Assembly: GCA_963754065.1 (NCBI GenBank)
Contig: CAVWFH010000009.1
Location: forward strand, 112,368 to 176,367
Length of the DNA: 64,000 nt
DNA from: JALORV01 sp963754065
Lineage (GTDB): Bacteria; Pseudomonadota; Gammaproteobacteria; Burkholderiales; Burkholderiaceae_F
Reading direction: 5' to 3'
Shown here: in pieces, positions 25,377-34,673 of the stretch
Position numbering within the stretch: position 1 is the first letter of the stretch
How the letters are laid out: each line of letters opens with the position of its first letter
Position numbers and translations under genes: made by a program
The notes under the pieces: model-generated
What the model saw: the letters and a program-made list of their open reading frames with translations, nothing else
Database searches by the model: none
Told to the model about the DNA's origin: nothing

Positions 25377-26441
25377 ATGGCGTTGGTCTCGATGCGTCAA
25401 TTGCTGGACCATGCGGCGGAAAACGGATACGGCGTCCCCGCGTTCAACGTCAACAACCTCGAGCAGGTGCAGGCCATCATGGAGGCCGCGCACGAGGTCA
25501 ATGCGCCCGTCATCATGCAGGCTTCGGCCGGTGCGCGGAAGTACGCCGGGGAGCTCTTTCTCAAGCACCTGATCCAGGCAGCCGTCGAGAGCTACCCGCA
25601 GTTGCCGGTCGCCATGCACCAGGATCACGGCCAGTCGCCGACCGTGTGCGAGGGGGCGATGAAGCTCGGCTTCTCGTCGGTGATGATGGACGGTTCCCTG
25701 CGCGAGGACGGCAAGACGATCGCGGACTACGACTACAACTGGCAGGTCACGCGGGAAGTCGTCGACATGGCACACGCCATGGGCGTCAGTGTCGAGGGTG
25801 AGCTTGGCTGCCTCGGCTCGCTGGAGACGATGAAGGGCGACAAGGAGGACGGCCACGGCACCGAGTCGACTATGACACGCGACCAGCTGCTGACTGATCC
25901 CGACCAGGCCGCCGACTTCGTCAAGAAGACGCAGCTCGATGCGCTGGCGATCGCGATCGGCACCAGCCATGGCGCCTACAAGTTCACGCGCAAGCCGACC
26001 GGCGACATCCTGGCGATCGAGCGCATCAAGCAGATCCACAAGCGCATTCCGAATACGCACCTGGTGATGCACGGCTCGTCGAGTGTCCCGCAGAACCTGC
26101 TGGAGGAAATCCGCAAGTACGGCGGCCAGATGAAGGAAACCTACGGCGTGCCGGTCGAGGAAATCCAGGAGGCGATCAAGCACGGCGTACGCAAGATCAA
26201 TATCGACACCGACATTCGCCTCGCAATGACCGCGGCGGTGCGCAAGTTCCTGCACGAGAACCCGAGCCACTTCGATCCGCGGGATTTCCTGAAGCCGGCG
26301 CGCGCCGCAGCCAAGGCGATATGCAAGGAGCGCTATCTGCAGTTCGGCTGCGAAGGGCAGGCCGGCAAGATCCAGCCGGTGCCGCTGCAAACGGTGGCGC
26401 ACAGGTACCAGACGGGCGAACTGTCGCAGCACGTGCATTGA
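25377..26441 (+). CDS. fba: Class II fructose-bisphosphate aldolase
   Basis: A zinc-dependent aldolase that interconverts fructose 1,6-bisphosphate and two triose phosphates. The 354 residues fit the Calvin-cycle-type class II subgroup common in betaproteobacteria. Motifs are YGVPAFNVNNLEQVQ (19-33), the zinc-binding VAMHQDHGQSP (near 79-89), EGELGCLGSLE (near 141-151), AIGTSHGAYKF, VMHGSSSVP (near 228-236) and the substrate loop GVRKINIDTDIR (near 270-281). AGGAGAG stands before the ATG at 25377. It closes the glycolytic series, and a strong terminator follows. Confidence 0.96.
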   Translation: MALVSMRQLLDHAAENGYGVPAFNVNNLEQVQAIMEAAHEVNAPVIMQASAGARKYAGELFLKHLIQAAVESYPQLPVAMHQDHGQSPTVCEGAMKLGFSSVMMDGSLREDGKTIADYDYNWQVTREVVDMAHAMGVSVEGELGCLGSLETMKGDKEDGHGTESTMTRDQLLTDPDQAADFVKKTQLDALAIAIGTSHGAYKFTRKPTGDILAIERIKQIHKRIPNTHLVMHGSSSVPQNLLEEIRKYGGQMKETYGVPVEEIQEAIKHGVRKINIDTDIRLAMTAAVRKFLHENPSHFDPRDFLKPARAAAKAICKERYLQFGCEGQAGKIQPVPLQTVAHRYQTGELSQHVH

Positions 26442-26458
26442 GCAGCGGGATCTTTCCG

Positions 26459-26495
26459 GAAACGAAAACGGCGCCCCTGGCGCCGTTTTCGTTTC
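26459..26495. terminator. Strong terminator after fba
   Basis: A perfect 17-pair inverted repeat with a three-base loop: A-rich outer left arm, GGCGCC core, T-rich right arm (GTTTTCGTTTC). It begins 18 bases after the fba stop and could stop transcription in both directions. Confidence 0.9.
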
Positions 26496-26658
26496 ACCGC
26501 AAGCTGCTCGGCGAGGCACCTCGAAGGACGGCTCGCTTGCGGAAGATCAAGCCGTGACGGGTCCCTAGGTACTAGTTCGGGTCGACGCGCACGAGAGCCC
26601 GGCGGATCATGCATACAGGCGCATCAGACGCCTGATGCCTACAACAGAGGAGACAGAC

Positions 26659-27138
26659 ATGACGACGAACCCACGTCGTTGCCCGATCTGCAAATCGGAG
26701 ACGGCGGCTGCTCGGCTGACATCACTCAGCGGCGAGGATGCGCCGCTCGCGGTCACGGTGAAGGGAATGCCCATGCTCGAGTGCACGCAGGGGCACCGCC
26801 TCTTTCCGCTGGCCGACTTCCCGCTGCTGCTGCTCGATCACCTGCTCGAACAGGACGAACCGAAGCTTCCGGTCAGCCAGGCCAAGGGACTGGTCTTCAA
26901 GCACTACAGCTGTTCGGCCTGCGGCACCGAACTCGGCGCAAGCGACGATCGGCCGCATACCTTTCATGTCGACGTGGAACTGCCCGAGCTGCCGACTTTC
27001 GGAGTCGACCTGAACTTGCCTGTCAGCCGTTGCAGTCGCTGTGGTCGCGAGCAGCTGCATTCGCTCAAGGAACTGAAGTCCCACACCCCGGCCGCGCTGG
27101 CGCATGCCTTCAAGGCGGCGCAGCTGGCTGCGGCGTAG
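26659..27138 (+). CDS. Hypothetical protein with zinc-ribbon Cys pairs
   Basis: The 159-residue protein has CPIC at residues 8-11, a CTQGH segment near 51-55, CSAC near 90-93 and CSRC near 126-129, so it can form two zinc ribbons or rubredoxin-like knuckles. There is no signal peptide or membrane helix. I recognise no catalytic motif and no family. ATG at 26659 is chosen because GAGGAGA lies eight bases upstream; an in-frame ATG at 26635 is also possible. A strong terminator separates it from fba, so it is its own unit. Repeat copy B starts 12 bases after its stop. Confidence 0.7.
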   Translation: MTTNPRRCPICKSETAAARLTSLSGEDAPLAVTVKGMPMLECTQGHRLFPLADFPLLLLDHLLEQDEPKLPVSQAKGLVFKHYSCSACGTELGASDDRPHTFHVDVELPELPTFGVDLNLPVSRCSRCGREQLHSLKELKSHTPAALAHAFKAAQLAAA

Positions 27139-27150
27139 GGCCGTGCGGTC

Positions 27151-27250
27151 CTCGCGTACGCGACGCGGCTGCGCCGCGTCGCACGTGCGCTCGCGACCGG
27201 TAAGTCGATTCAGTCGGCTGCGCTCCGGAGCGGCCGGGCACTCCGCCGAA
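27151..27250 (+). repeat. Stop-codon-associated hairpin repeat, copy B
   Basis: Starts 12 bases after the stop of the zinc-ribbon gene. The left flank CTCGCGTACGC encloses a perfect ten-pair stem (27160-27169 with 27173-27182, loop TGC), and the right flank is GCACGTGCGCTCG. The second hairpin seen in copies A and C is missing. The GC-rich tail with GCTCCGGAGC is kept and ends at 27250. Confidence 0.75.
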
Positions 27251-27308
27251 GGGCAAAGGCGGGCACCCCGCCCCGCGATGCACCGGAGACGCTGCGATTT
27301 CTTCATTG

Positions 27309-27369
27309 CCCTCCCCGCCAGGCGGGGAGGGTGAGGGAGGGTGCCAACCTCCTCCCGCGCGGCGGGAGG
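27309..27369. repeat. Paired G/C-rich hairpins between repeat copies B and C
   Basis: CCCTCCCCGCC/GGCGGGGAGGG (27309-27331) is a perfect eleven-pair inverted repeat with a single central base. CCTCCCGC/GCGGGAGG (27351-27369) is a perfect eight-pair stem with a three-base loop. A similar nine-pair CCCTCCCTC stem follows copy D at 50415-50435. They look like a second module of the same composite element. Confidence 0.6.
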
Positions 27370-27396
27370 GCAGGGTGGGTGCAGTGCAGTTGATGC

Positions 27397-27526
27397 TCGG
27401 CGGAGCGCGCGGCCGCTCCGGAGCGCAGCCGACAAATCAGTGTTGAGCGTGCGTACGCGCAAGCGTGCGCGCCGTACCGGTCGAGCGAGTGCACGTGCGA
27501 TCGGCATAGCCGATCGCGTACACGAG
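27397..27526 (-). repeat. Stop-codon-associated hairpin repeat, copy C
   Basis: Inverted relative to copies A, B and D. It starts 11 bases after the stop of the minus-strand Bug receptor gene. The stem GCGATCGGC/GCCGATCGC (27497-27517, loop of three) is perfect and shares no stem sequence with copies A, B or D. A second, imperfect stem and the conserved GC-rich tail (27397-27435) follow. Confidence 0.75.
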
Positions 27527-27537
27527 CGACGCCTCGG

Positions 27538-28503
27538 TTACATGCTTCCGCGCAACCCCAGCCGGTCGATCGTCGCCTTCTCGGCCTCGTAGGTCTGGCG
27601 CGCGAATTTCGAGTACTCCTCGGGGCCCATGTAGATCACGGGCTGGTCGAAGCGTTCGAGCAGGCCGAGCACCTTGGGATCGTCGAGCGCCTTCTTGAAC
27701 GCGTCGTGCAGGACCCTGACTGTCGCGGCGTCCATGCCGGCCGGGCCGGCGATGCCGAACGGCGAGTCGGAGATTGTGTCGTAGCCCAGTTCGTTCAGCG
27801 TCGGCACGTCGGGCCAGCGCTTGGTGCGCTTGCTGCCGAAGGTCGCCAGCAGGCGCAGCTTGCCCGCCTCGACCTGGGGCGCGAAGCCGGTGGAATCGCT
27901 GACCGACATCAGGTGCCCGCCAAGCACCGCGGCCATCAGTTCGGCACTGCCCTTGTAGGGCACGTGCGTCAGCTTGATGCCGGCCTTCTGCGAGAACTCC
28001 TCCATCGCGAGGTGCGGCGTCGTGCCGGTGCCGGTGGAGCCGTAGTCGATCTTGCCCGGATTCTTCCTTGCGTCGTCGACGTAGTCCTTCAGCGTCTTCC
28101 ACGGCGCGCCGGCCGGCACGACCAGCCCAAACGTGTACCCGGTCAAGTTGATGATGTAGGTGAAATCCTTCAGCGGATCGAGCTGAGGCGCCTTTTGCAT
28201 GTGTGGGATGCGGAATACGCCAAGCGGGATCTGCGACAGCGTGTAGCCATCGGGCTTGGCCGCCCTGACAGCCAACGGAGCAATCGTTCCGCCGCCGCCC
28301 GGCTTGCTCTCGACGATGACGGACTGCTTCAGTTCACGCGCCGCAACTTCGGCGAACGCCCGCATAACCTGATCGGTCGGCCCACCGGCCGGGAAGGCGC
28401 AGTACAGCGTGATCGCGTGGGAGGGAAAAGCCTGCGCGCGCAGCGCGCCGTGCGGAAGCACAAGCGCAGCGCCACCGGCCAGCAAGGCGGTGCGACGGTC
28501 CAT
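27538..28503 (-). CDS. Bug/TctC-family periplasmic solute receptor
   Basis: The 321-residue protein has a signal peptide (LLAGGAALVLPHGALRAQA) and the receptor fold of the tripartite tricarboxylate transporter family: FPAGGPTDQVMRAFAE (37-52), VIVESKPGGGGTIAP (62-76) and the second-lobe KPDGYTLSQI, YGSTGTGTTPHLAME and HVPYKGSAELMAAVLGG. These bind carboxylates or other small solutes in the periplasm. No tctA or tctB permease genes are nearby, as is common for the many orphan Bug proteins of Burkholderiales. The ligand cannot be inferred. Confidence 0.92.
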   Translation of the reverse strand: MDRRTALLAGGAALVLPHGALRAQAFPSHAITLYCAFPAGGPTDQVMRAFAEVAARELKQSVIVESKPGGGGTIAPLAVRAAKPDGYTLSQIPLGVFRIPHMQKAPQLDPLKDFTYIINLTGYTFGLVVPAGAPWKTLKDYVDDARKNPGKIDYGSTGTGTTPHLAMEEFSQKAGIKLTHVPYKGSAELMAAVLGGHLMSVSDSTGFAPQVEAGKLRLLATFGSKRTKRWPDVPTLNELGYDTISDSPFGIAGPAGMDAATVRVLHDAFKKALDDPKVLGLLERFDQPVIYMGPEEYSKFARQTYEAEKATIDRLGLRGSM

Positions 28504-28579
28504 CGGTGTCTCCTCGAATCGTTATGCGATCGAGTATAGGCATCGACTGCCGCGCGGAACAGTGCCCGCTGGGAACCGA

Positions 28580-30289
28580 TCAGCCGAGCGTCACGCGGGT
28601 TTCGATGCGGCCGGCACGTTCATGCCAGGCCGTGAGCCTGACCTCGGTACCGGCCTTGCCATGAACGACCCAGTCGACGTGCGCGCGGTCAGCCGTCACG
28701 TTCTTGCTCGGCCAGAACGAGATGCCGGTGTGGAGATAAGCCCAGCCCTCGAGTTCGCCGAGTTCCTCACGCGGCTTGCCGGACACCAGGCGCGCGCCGT
28801 CGGGCAAGGCGATCTCCGCCAGCACGCCGCGCAGCAGATTGCGCTTGGTCGCCATCTTGCTGACATAACTCGGCAGCCAGCCGGTGTTCTGCACGATGAA
28901 GCGCACGCGCCAGGTGTCGGCACCTGCCGGCGTGACCTCAGTGGTCCTCAGTTCGAGCTTCGGCGAAATCAGCGTTTGCCACAGCAGCCACTTCGGAAAC
29001 CGCGCGATCTCCTTCTCGCGCAGCGCCGGCGGCGGATTGGTGAACACGGCCATGCGGTTCCAGCCTCCCAGTTCCACCTTGCCCAGCTGCGGATGGTCGA
29101 ACGGCTTCCAGTCGAGGTAGCCCGGATTGGCGGAATTCGCCGGAGCAATGCGTTGCGCCCACTCGTAGACCTTGAGGTCGTCCTCGATCGGATGATCGCG
29201 GAACCAGTGGATCCAATCCTTGTTCTCGATACCGGCTTCCTTCTTCGGATTCCAGATTTCGATGGTCCAGATGTACATGCCGAGGTGCTCGTAGATCCAG
29301 TCGAACGCGCCGCTGATGAACTCGCCGGGGTAGTACTGGAACTCGTGCCAGATCGAAATGGCCGGATAGCCGGTCAGCTCCTCGCCCTTCTTGCCGACGG
29401 CCTGGTAGGTCCACAGGTCTTCGGCCGGCAGCTTGTCGTCGGGCGCGTGGCCGAAGGGGCGCAACAGCACGCCCGAAAACGTGTGGATACTGGTGCCGCC
29501 GCAGATATTCGGGTGGGTGGTGAAGAAGTCGACGACGGCGCGCACCTCGGGTTCGGACGTGGGGTAGGGACCCGCACCGAGCTGTTCGAACTCCTGCCGC
29601 CAGCCCGACGGAAAGTTGCGGTTCAGATCGAGCCCCTGCGCGTTGCCGGTAACGCCGGCGATGCCGATCGAGGTGCCGTCGTAGTTCTCGATGCGTCCTT
29701 CGGGCAGCACGCGGAAGTACTCGCCGCCGGGCGGATCGAGCGGGTCGCGCCGCACGAGCAGTTTCGGTTCCTGAGGATGCTTCTTCCACGGGCCGTTCGG
29801 ATCGGCAATGCGCATCTGCAGGATGCGGCCGTCACCGTCGAGATCCTCGGTGATCAGGCCTTCGACGGGCTCCTCGTCGAACGGGTACCGACGAGTCGAC
29901 GAGCGCACGTACTTGGGCCGATCGGCCATGGCCCATTCGGCACCGTCGGGGTTGATGCGTGGGCAGACGTAGATCGTGCGGGTGTCGAGCGCGCGGCGGA
30001 TCTCGGGATCGGAGTCCTTGCCCTTCATCAGCCAGTCGATGAAGTACAGGCAGGCGCTCGACGCGGACAGTTCCACCGAGTGGATATTGCCGTCGACCCA
30101 GTAGGCCGGCTTGTCGGCAGCCGGTCCCGTTGCCGTGTTGGTGATCGTCAGCAGCGGGATTGCGCGGCCCTCGTGGCTCGTTCCGAGGGTGTCGAGCGCG
30201 ATGAATTGCGGCTGCTCGGCGGCGAATGCGCGCAGCAGCGTCATCAGGTCGTCGTAGCGGTAGAAGCGCGAGTAGTCGATGGCGGGCAT
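28580..30289 (-). CDS. M14-family zinc carboxypeptidase-like protein
   Basis: The 569-residue protein has an N-terminal M14 peptidase domain with zinc ligands His70 and Glu73 in DGNIHSVELS, a third His in GTSIHTFSG near 270, the substrate-binding GLDLNRNFPSGW (near 210-221) and a Glu in WTIEIWNP near 345 as the likely general base. The C-terminal part (about 430-565) is a beta-rich region of unknown role. I chose ATG at 30289, the start of the fold (MPAIDYSRFYRY); a longer frame reaches 30376 and would overlap the divergent dgkA start. I see no signal peptide from this start. Family assignment is firm; substrate unknown. Confidence 0.85.
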   Translation of the reverse strand: MPAIDYSRFYRYDDLMTLLRAFAAEQPQFIALDTLGTSHEGRAIPLLTITNTATGPAADKPAYWVDGNIHSVELSASSACLYFIDWLMKGKDSDPEIRRALDTRTIYVCPRINPDGAEWAMADRPKYVRSSTRRYPFDEEPVEGLITEDLDGDGRILQMRIADPNGPWKKHPQEPKLLVRRDPLDPPGGEYFRVLPEGRIENYDGTSIGIAGVTGNAQGLDLNRNFPSGWRQEFEQLGAGPYPTSEPEVRAVVDFFTTHPNICGGTSIHTFSGVLLRPFGHAPDDKLPAEDLWTYQAVGKKGEELTGYPAISIWHEFQYYPGEFISGAFDWIYEHLGMYIWTIEIWNPKKEAGIENKDWIHWFRDHPIEDDLKVYEWAQRIAPANSANPGYLDWKPFDHPQLGKVELGGWNRMAVFTNPPPALREKEIARFPKWLLWQTLISPKLELRTTEVTPAGADTWRVRFIVQNTGWLPSYVSKMATKRNLLRGVLAEIALPDGARLVSGKPREELGELEGWAYLHTGISFWPSKNVTADRAHVDWVVHGKAGTEVRLTAWHERAGRIETRVTLG

Positions 30290-30374
30290 GGTGCGACCGA
30301 GGCGGAGCGATGAGTCGCGCGATGATACGCGGCTGTCACAGTTCAACGCCGGCGGCGCCGTATCATTCGCGCCC

Positions 30375-30827
30375 ATGTCAAACGAGTCTCGACGCGACGA
30401 ACCTCGCCGCTACGAACCTCCCCGCCACGAAGCCGAACTCGACGCCGTCGACAGTCGGTCATTCAAGGGCCGGCGCGGGTTGCAGCGCGTCCTGAACGCG
30501 ACGCGCTACTCGCTCGACGGGTTGCGTGCCGCCTGGGCGCACGAGGACGCATTCCGCCAGGAGCTGTTACTCGCGGCCGTGATGATTCCGGTCGCGCTGG
30601 TCGTGCCGGTCAGCGTGGTCGAGAAGATCCTGCTGGTCGGAGTCGTCGTCCTCGTGCTCATCGTCGAACTGCTGAACACCGGAATCGAGGCCGCTGTCGA
30701 CCGCGACAGCTTCGAGATCAATCCTCTCGGCAAGCGCGCCAAGGACTTCGGCAGTGCCGCGGTCATGCTCGCGCTGCTGCTGGCAGGCGGGACGTGGGTC
30801 GCCATCCTGGCAACGCGCTTCCTTTGA
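30375..30827 (+). CDS. dgkA: Diacylglycerol kinase DgkA
   Basis: This small inner-membrane kinase phosphorylates diacylglycerol released by membrane-derived lipid turnover. The 150 residues have a charged N-terminal extension of about 38 residues, then three membrane helices. The catalytic and Mg2+ motifs are HEDAFRQELLLA (56-67) and VELLNTGIEAAVDR (near 97-110). ATG at 30375 is used; an earlier in-frame start at 30279 would run into the divergent M14 gene. The Arg/Glu-rich extension is longer than in E. coli DgkA. Confidence 0.92.
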   Translation: MSNESRRDEPRRYEPPRHEAELDAVDSRSFKGRRGLQRVLNATRYSLDGLRAAWAHEDAFRQELLLAAVMIPVALVVPVSVVEKILLVGVVVLVLIVELLNTGIEAAVDRDSFEINPLGKRAKDFGSAAVMLALLLAGGTWVAILATRFL

Positions 30828-30893
30828 CCGGTCCGTGCTTCCGGCTGGAGCACGCCTGCGGCGCCTTACACTTCGGCCGGGAGGAATTTTCAA

Positions 30894-31788
30894 ATGAGCA
30901 TCGGGCTCCTGCACTCGACCATCCGCTCGCTGCCGCTGGTGTATCGCGGCAAGGTGCGCGACAGCTATGCGGTCGGCGAGGACAAGTTGCTGCTGGTGAC
31001 ATCGGACCGGCTGTCGGCGTTCGACGTCGTGATGAATCAGCCGATTCCGGACAAGGGACGCGTGCTCAATGCGATGTCGAACTTCTGGTTCGAGAAGCTC
31101 GCGCACATCGTGCCGAATCACCTGACCGGCATGGCGCCGGAAGGGGTCGTTGCGGCCGACGAGCGCGACCAGGTGCGCGGCCGTGCGGTCGTGGCCCTGC
31201 GCCTCAAGCCGATCCCGGTGGAGGCGGTCGTGCGCGGCTATCTGATCGGTTCGGGCTGGAAGGACTACCAGAAGACCGGTGAAGTGTGCGGCATCGAACT
31301 GCCCCGGGGCCTGCAGATGGCAAGCCGCCTGCCCGAGCCGATCTTCACGCCGGCCACCAAGGCCCAGCTCGGCGCGCACGACGAGAACATCAGCTTCAAT
31401 GCGGCCAAGTCGATCATCGGCGCCGAACTCGCATTCAAGGTGCAGACGGTCTCGCTGACGCTGTATCGCGCGGCGGCGGAGTACGCACTGTCGCGCGGCA
31501 TCATCATCGCCGACACCAAGTTCGAATTCGGCACGGACGCCGACGGCCAGCTGCGGCTGATGGATGAGGTGCTGACGGCCGATTCGTCACGCTTCTGGCC
31601 GGCGGATGAATACGAGGAGGGCAAGTCGCCGCCGTCGTTCGACAAGCAGTTCGTGCGCGACTGGCTCGAGCTGCAGCACTGGAACAAGGCGCCGCCGCCG
31701 CCCGGATTTGCCGGCGGACATCGTCGAGAAGACGGCCGCGAAGTATCGCGAGGCTTTGAAACGCCTGACCGGCAAGACGCTCGACTGA
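30894..31788 (+). CDS. purC: Phosphoribosylaminoimidazole-succinocarboxamide synthase PurC, frameshifted near the end
   Basis: PurC joins aspartate to CAIR in purine synthesis. The frame from ATG 30894 gives the expected VYRGKVRDSYAVGEDKLLLV (16-35), SDRLSAFDVVM, RLKPIPVEAVVRGYL (near 103-117), SGWKDYQKTG and TKFEFGTD motifs. After APPPP (near residue 270) the frame turns into unrelated sequence ending at 31820. One base less in the C-run at 31701-31703 restores the family ending DLPADIVEKTAAKYREALK and a stop at 31788. The same kind of one-base excess is found in purK and tsaC next door, so a consensus error is likelier than true loss of this gene. GGGAGGAA stands before the ATG. Confidence 0.9.
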
Positions 31789-31866
31789 TTCCCTACAATG
31801 GCGCCTTCGCGAGCCACTGAGGTTCGCCTGATCAGAAGCCAGGGCCGGTACGGCCGCTACCACTCA

Positions 31867-32370
31867 ATGAACAGCCACGGTCATCCGGCACCTCTGGTCG
31901 GCGTCGTCATGGGCTCCAATTCCGATTGGGACGTGATGCAGCACGCGTGCGAGGTGCTGAAGGAATTCGGTGTCCGCTTCGAAGCGCGCGTCGTGTCCGC
32001 GCACCGCACGCCTGACGACATGTTCGCCTACGCCGACGAGGCCCGCGCCCGGGGACTCAAGGCCATCATCGCCGGTGCCGGTGGCGCCGCGCATCTGCCG
32101 GGCATGATCGCTTCGAAGACCGTGATCCCGGTGCTCGGCGTGCCGATTCCGTCCAAGTACCTGCGTGGAGAAGACTCGCTGCTGTCGATCGTGCAGATGC
32201 CGCGCGGCGTGCCGGTGGCGACGTTCGCGATCGGGGAGGCCGGCGCCGCGAATGCGGGCCTGTTTGCGGTGGCGATGCTGGCGACCGAGGATGCCGCGCT
32301 GGCGATGAAGCTTGCGCAGTACCGCGCCACGCAGACCGAGAAGGCGCGCAACATGACGTTGCCGCTGTAG
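31867..32370 (+). CDS. purE: N5-carboxyaminoimidazole ribonucleotide mutase PurE
   Basis: PurE shifts the carboxyl group of N5-CAIR to carbon, the step after PurK and before PurC. The 167 residues carry GVVMGSNSDWDVMQ (11-24), the active-site VVSAHRTPDDMFAYA (near 43-57), IIAGAGGAAHLPGMIAS (near 70-86) and SIVQMPRGVPVATFAIG (near 108-124). ATG at 31867 starts the fold; a longer frame from 31798 adds unrelated residues. A TACAAT at 31794-31799 may be a -10 box. Confidence 0.95.
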   Translation: MNSHGHPAPLVGVVMGSNSDWDVMQHACEVLKEFGVRFEARVVSAHRTPDDMFAYADEARARGLKAIIAGAGGAAHLPGMIASKTVIPVLGVPIPSKYLRGEDSLLSIVQMPRGVPVATFAIGEAGAANAGLFAVAMLATEDAALAMKLAQYRATQTEKARNMTLPL

Positions 32371-32421
32371 CGTTTTCGCGGTGCGGCTGCCGCGCCGTGC
32401 CTGTCCTGCCATTCCCTCAAC

Positions 32422-33592
32422 ATGCCCGCATCGACGAACACTCCGATCGCCCCGGGCGCCTGGCTCGGGCTGCTGGGCGGCGGCCAGCTCGGCCGCATGT
32501 TCTGCATGGCCGCGCAGTCGCTCGGCTACAAGGTCTGCGTGCTCGATCCGGGCCGGGACAGTCCGGCGGGCGCCGTGGCCGACGATCACCTCTGTGCCGA
32601 TTATCTCGACCAGGCCGCGCTGGCCGAACTGGCGCGCCGCTGTCGCGCGGCGACGACGGAATTCGAGAACGTCCCGGCCGCGGCGCTCGGGCTTCCTCGC
32701 GAAGCACTGTGCCGTCAGCCCTGACGCGGCGAGCGTCGCGATCGCGCAGGACCGCATCGCCGAGAAGCGATTCCTCGCGGCCTGCGGCATCGAAGTGGCG
32801 CCGCACGCGGTCATTGCAAAGGCACAGGACTTCGAGCGGCTCGATGCGCGGCTTCTGCCCGGCATCCTCAAGTCGGCGCGGCTCGGCTACGACGGCAAGG
32901 GACAGGCCCGCGTGGCTACCGCGGCCGAGGCGAGGGCCGCCTGGGATGCGATGGGTGCGGTGCCGTGTGTCCTCGAGCAGAAGCTGGCGCTCAAGCTTGA
33001 ACTCTCAGTTGTTGTCGCGCGCACACGAGACGGCGCGGTAACGACATTCCCGGTGTCCGAGAACGAACACCGTGGTGGCATCCTGGCGGTGTCGATCGTG
33101 CCGGCCCGCATCGACGAAGCGACGGCGCAGCGGGCGCGCGACGCAGCGGTCGCGATCGCCGCGTCGATGAACTACGCCGGCGTGCTGTGTGTCGAGTTCT
33201 TCGTGCTCGACGACGGGCGCCTGCTCGCCAACGAGATCGCGCCGCGTCCGCATAACAGTGGCCACTACACGATCGACGCCTGTGTCGGCAGCCAGTTCGA
33301 CCAGCAGGCGCGCGTGCTCGCGGGCCAGCCGCTGGGGGATTCCAGCCTGTTGGCACCGTCGGTGATGCTGAACGTCCTCGGCGACGTCTGGTACGACGGC
33401 GATCGCAAGCGCGAGCCGGACTGGCCCTCGGTGCTCGCGGTGCCGGGTGCCAAGCTGCACCTGTACGGCAAGAGCGACGCGCGGCGCGGCCGCAAGATGG
33501 GCCATGTGACCTGCGTGGCGGCGACCTTGCCGGAAGCATTGGCCCGCGCCGTCGAGGTCGCTCACGTGCTCGGCATTTCGCCGCCGCATTGA
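32422..33592 (+). pseudogene. purK: N5-carboxyaminoimidazole ribonucleotide synthase PurK, split by a frameshift
   Basis: PurK is an ATP-grasp enzyme that carboxylates AIR. From ATG 32422 the start is normal (LGLLGGGQLGRMFCMAAQ) up to TTEFENVPAAALG, then the frame ends at 32724. The rest (FLAKHCAVSPDAASVAIAQD to the stop at 33592) is intact in the next frame and includes LKSARLGYDGKGQARV, ENEHRGGILAVSIVPAR and LLANEIAPRPHNSGHYT. Removing one G from the GGG at 32689-32691 joins the two exactly at the conserved GFLAKH. All downstream motifs are preserved, so the gene is probably whole in the organism and the extra base is a sequence error. Confidence 0.88.
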
Positions 33593-33598
33593 GTTGCG

Positions 33599-34591
33599 AT
33601 GGAGTCGCCGCCGGTTGATCCTGCCGCGATTGCGCGTGCCGTCGACGTGCTCCGGCGCGGCGGCCTGGTCGCCATGCCTACGGAAACGGTCTATGGACTG
33701 GCCGCCGATGCCGGCAGCGAGTCCGCGGTGCGCGCCATCTTCGCCGCGAAGGGACGGCCCGCCGATCACCCGGTCATCGTTCACATCCCGGACGCTGCGT
33801 CGATGCATCGTTGGGCGGTCGATGTACCGGCGGCGGCCGGCGCCCTGGCCGCGGCGTTCTGGCCCGGCCCGCTGACGCTCGTGCTGAAGCGCGGCCCCGC
33901 GGCCTCCGATCTGATCACTGGCGGGCAGGACACCGTGGGCTTGCGTTGTCCGGCGCATCCCTGGGCGCAGGCGCTGCTCAAGGCCTTTGGCGGGGGCGTC
34001 GCTGCGCCGAGCGCCAACCGCTTTGGCCGCATCAGCCCGACCACGGCGCAGCACGTGGTCGACGACCTCGGTCTCAAGCCGGACGGAGCGGTCGACCTGG
34101 TCCTGGATGGCGGCGCCTGTCCGGTCGGCATCGAGTCGACGATTGTCGATCTGTCCGGCCCGATCCCGCGCCTGCTGCGGCCGGGTGCGGTGACCCGCGC
34201 AGCAACTCGAAGGCGGTGCTCGGCATGCCGCTCGGCAGCAGCGAGGCGGGAGCACCGCGGGTCTCGGGCGCGCTCGAAAAGCACTATGCGCCGCGCACGC
34301 CGCTGGAACTGGTTCCGGTGGGCGAGATCGCGCGAACGCGTGGCTGCCTTAGCGCCGCAAGCCGTCGCCGTGCTGGCACCGGACTGGGCCGTGCGGGCCG
34401 CGCCGAACCTCAGGCTGCACCTGCTGGCGGCAGATCGTCCGTCGGAGTACGCGCGGACGCTGTACGACAACCTGCGTCGACTGGATGCAAGCGGTGCCGC
34501 GCGCCTGATCGTCGCCGAGCCGCCGCACGGCCCGGAATGGGAAGCGGTACGGGACCGTCTCAAACGCGCATCAGCGGGCAGCGCAGCGTGA
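33599..34591 (+). CDS. Threonylcarbamoyl-AMP synthase (Sua5/TsaC family), internally frame-disrupted
   Basis: The family makes threonylcarbamoyl-AMP for the t6A modification of ANN-decoding tRNAs. Residues 1-200 are normal: RRGGLVAMPTETVYGLAADA (19-38), FWPGPLTLVLKRGP, VGLRCPAHPW and APSANRFGRISPTTAQHV. Between about 34198 and 34345 the frame reads as Arg/Ser-rich nonsense, while the next frame there encodes the expected VLGMPLGSSEAGAPRVSGAL and EKHYAPRTPLELVPVGEIAR. The first frame then resumes with ALAPQAVAVLAP to the stop. Extra bases near 34201-34215 and again near 34335-34345 explain this. It starts seven bases after purK. The length with its C-terminal domain fits Sua5 more than short TsaC. 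Confidence 0.82.
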   Translation: MESPPVDPAAIARAVDVLRRGGLVAMPTETVYGLAADAGSESAVRAIFAAKGRPADHPVIVHIPDAASMHRWAVDVPAAAGALAAAFWPGPLTLVLKRGPAASDLITGGQDTVGLRCPAHPWAQALLKAFGGGVAAPSANRFGRISPTTAQHVVDDLGLKPDGAVDLVLDGGACPVGIESTIVDLSGPIPRLLRPGAVTRAATRRRCSACRSAAARREHRGSRARSKSTMRRARRWNWFRWARSRERVAALAPQAVAVLAPDWAVRAAPNLRLHLLAADRPSEYARTLYDNLRRLDASGAARLIVAEPPHGPEWEAVRDRLKRASAGSAA

Positions 34592-34673
34592 ATTCGGCGT
34601 TCCGGAGTCGTATGATCACCGTCCGCTCGGGGAGACGGGCGTAGTTCTGCGGACCAACAAGGGGGTAAACGCG

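Noticed and set aside
27139..27537. A CRISPR array or insertion sequence in the repeat-rich gap
   Set aside because: There are two inverted copies, not regular direct repeats with spacers, and no transposase or terminal repeats.
28409..30313. A 634-residue plus-strand open frame opposite the M14 gene
   Set aside because: Antisense shadow in GC-rich DNA; the minus strand carries all M14 motifs in order.
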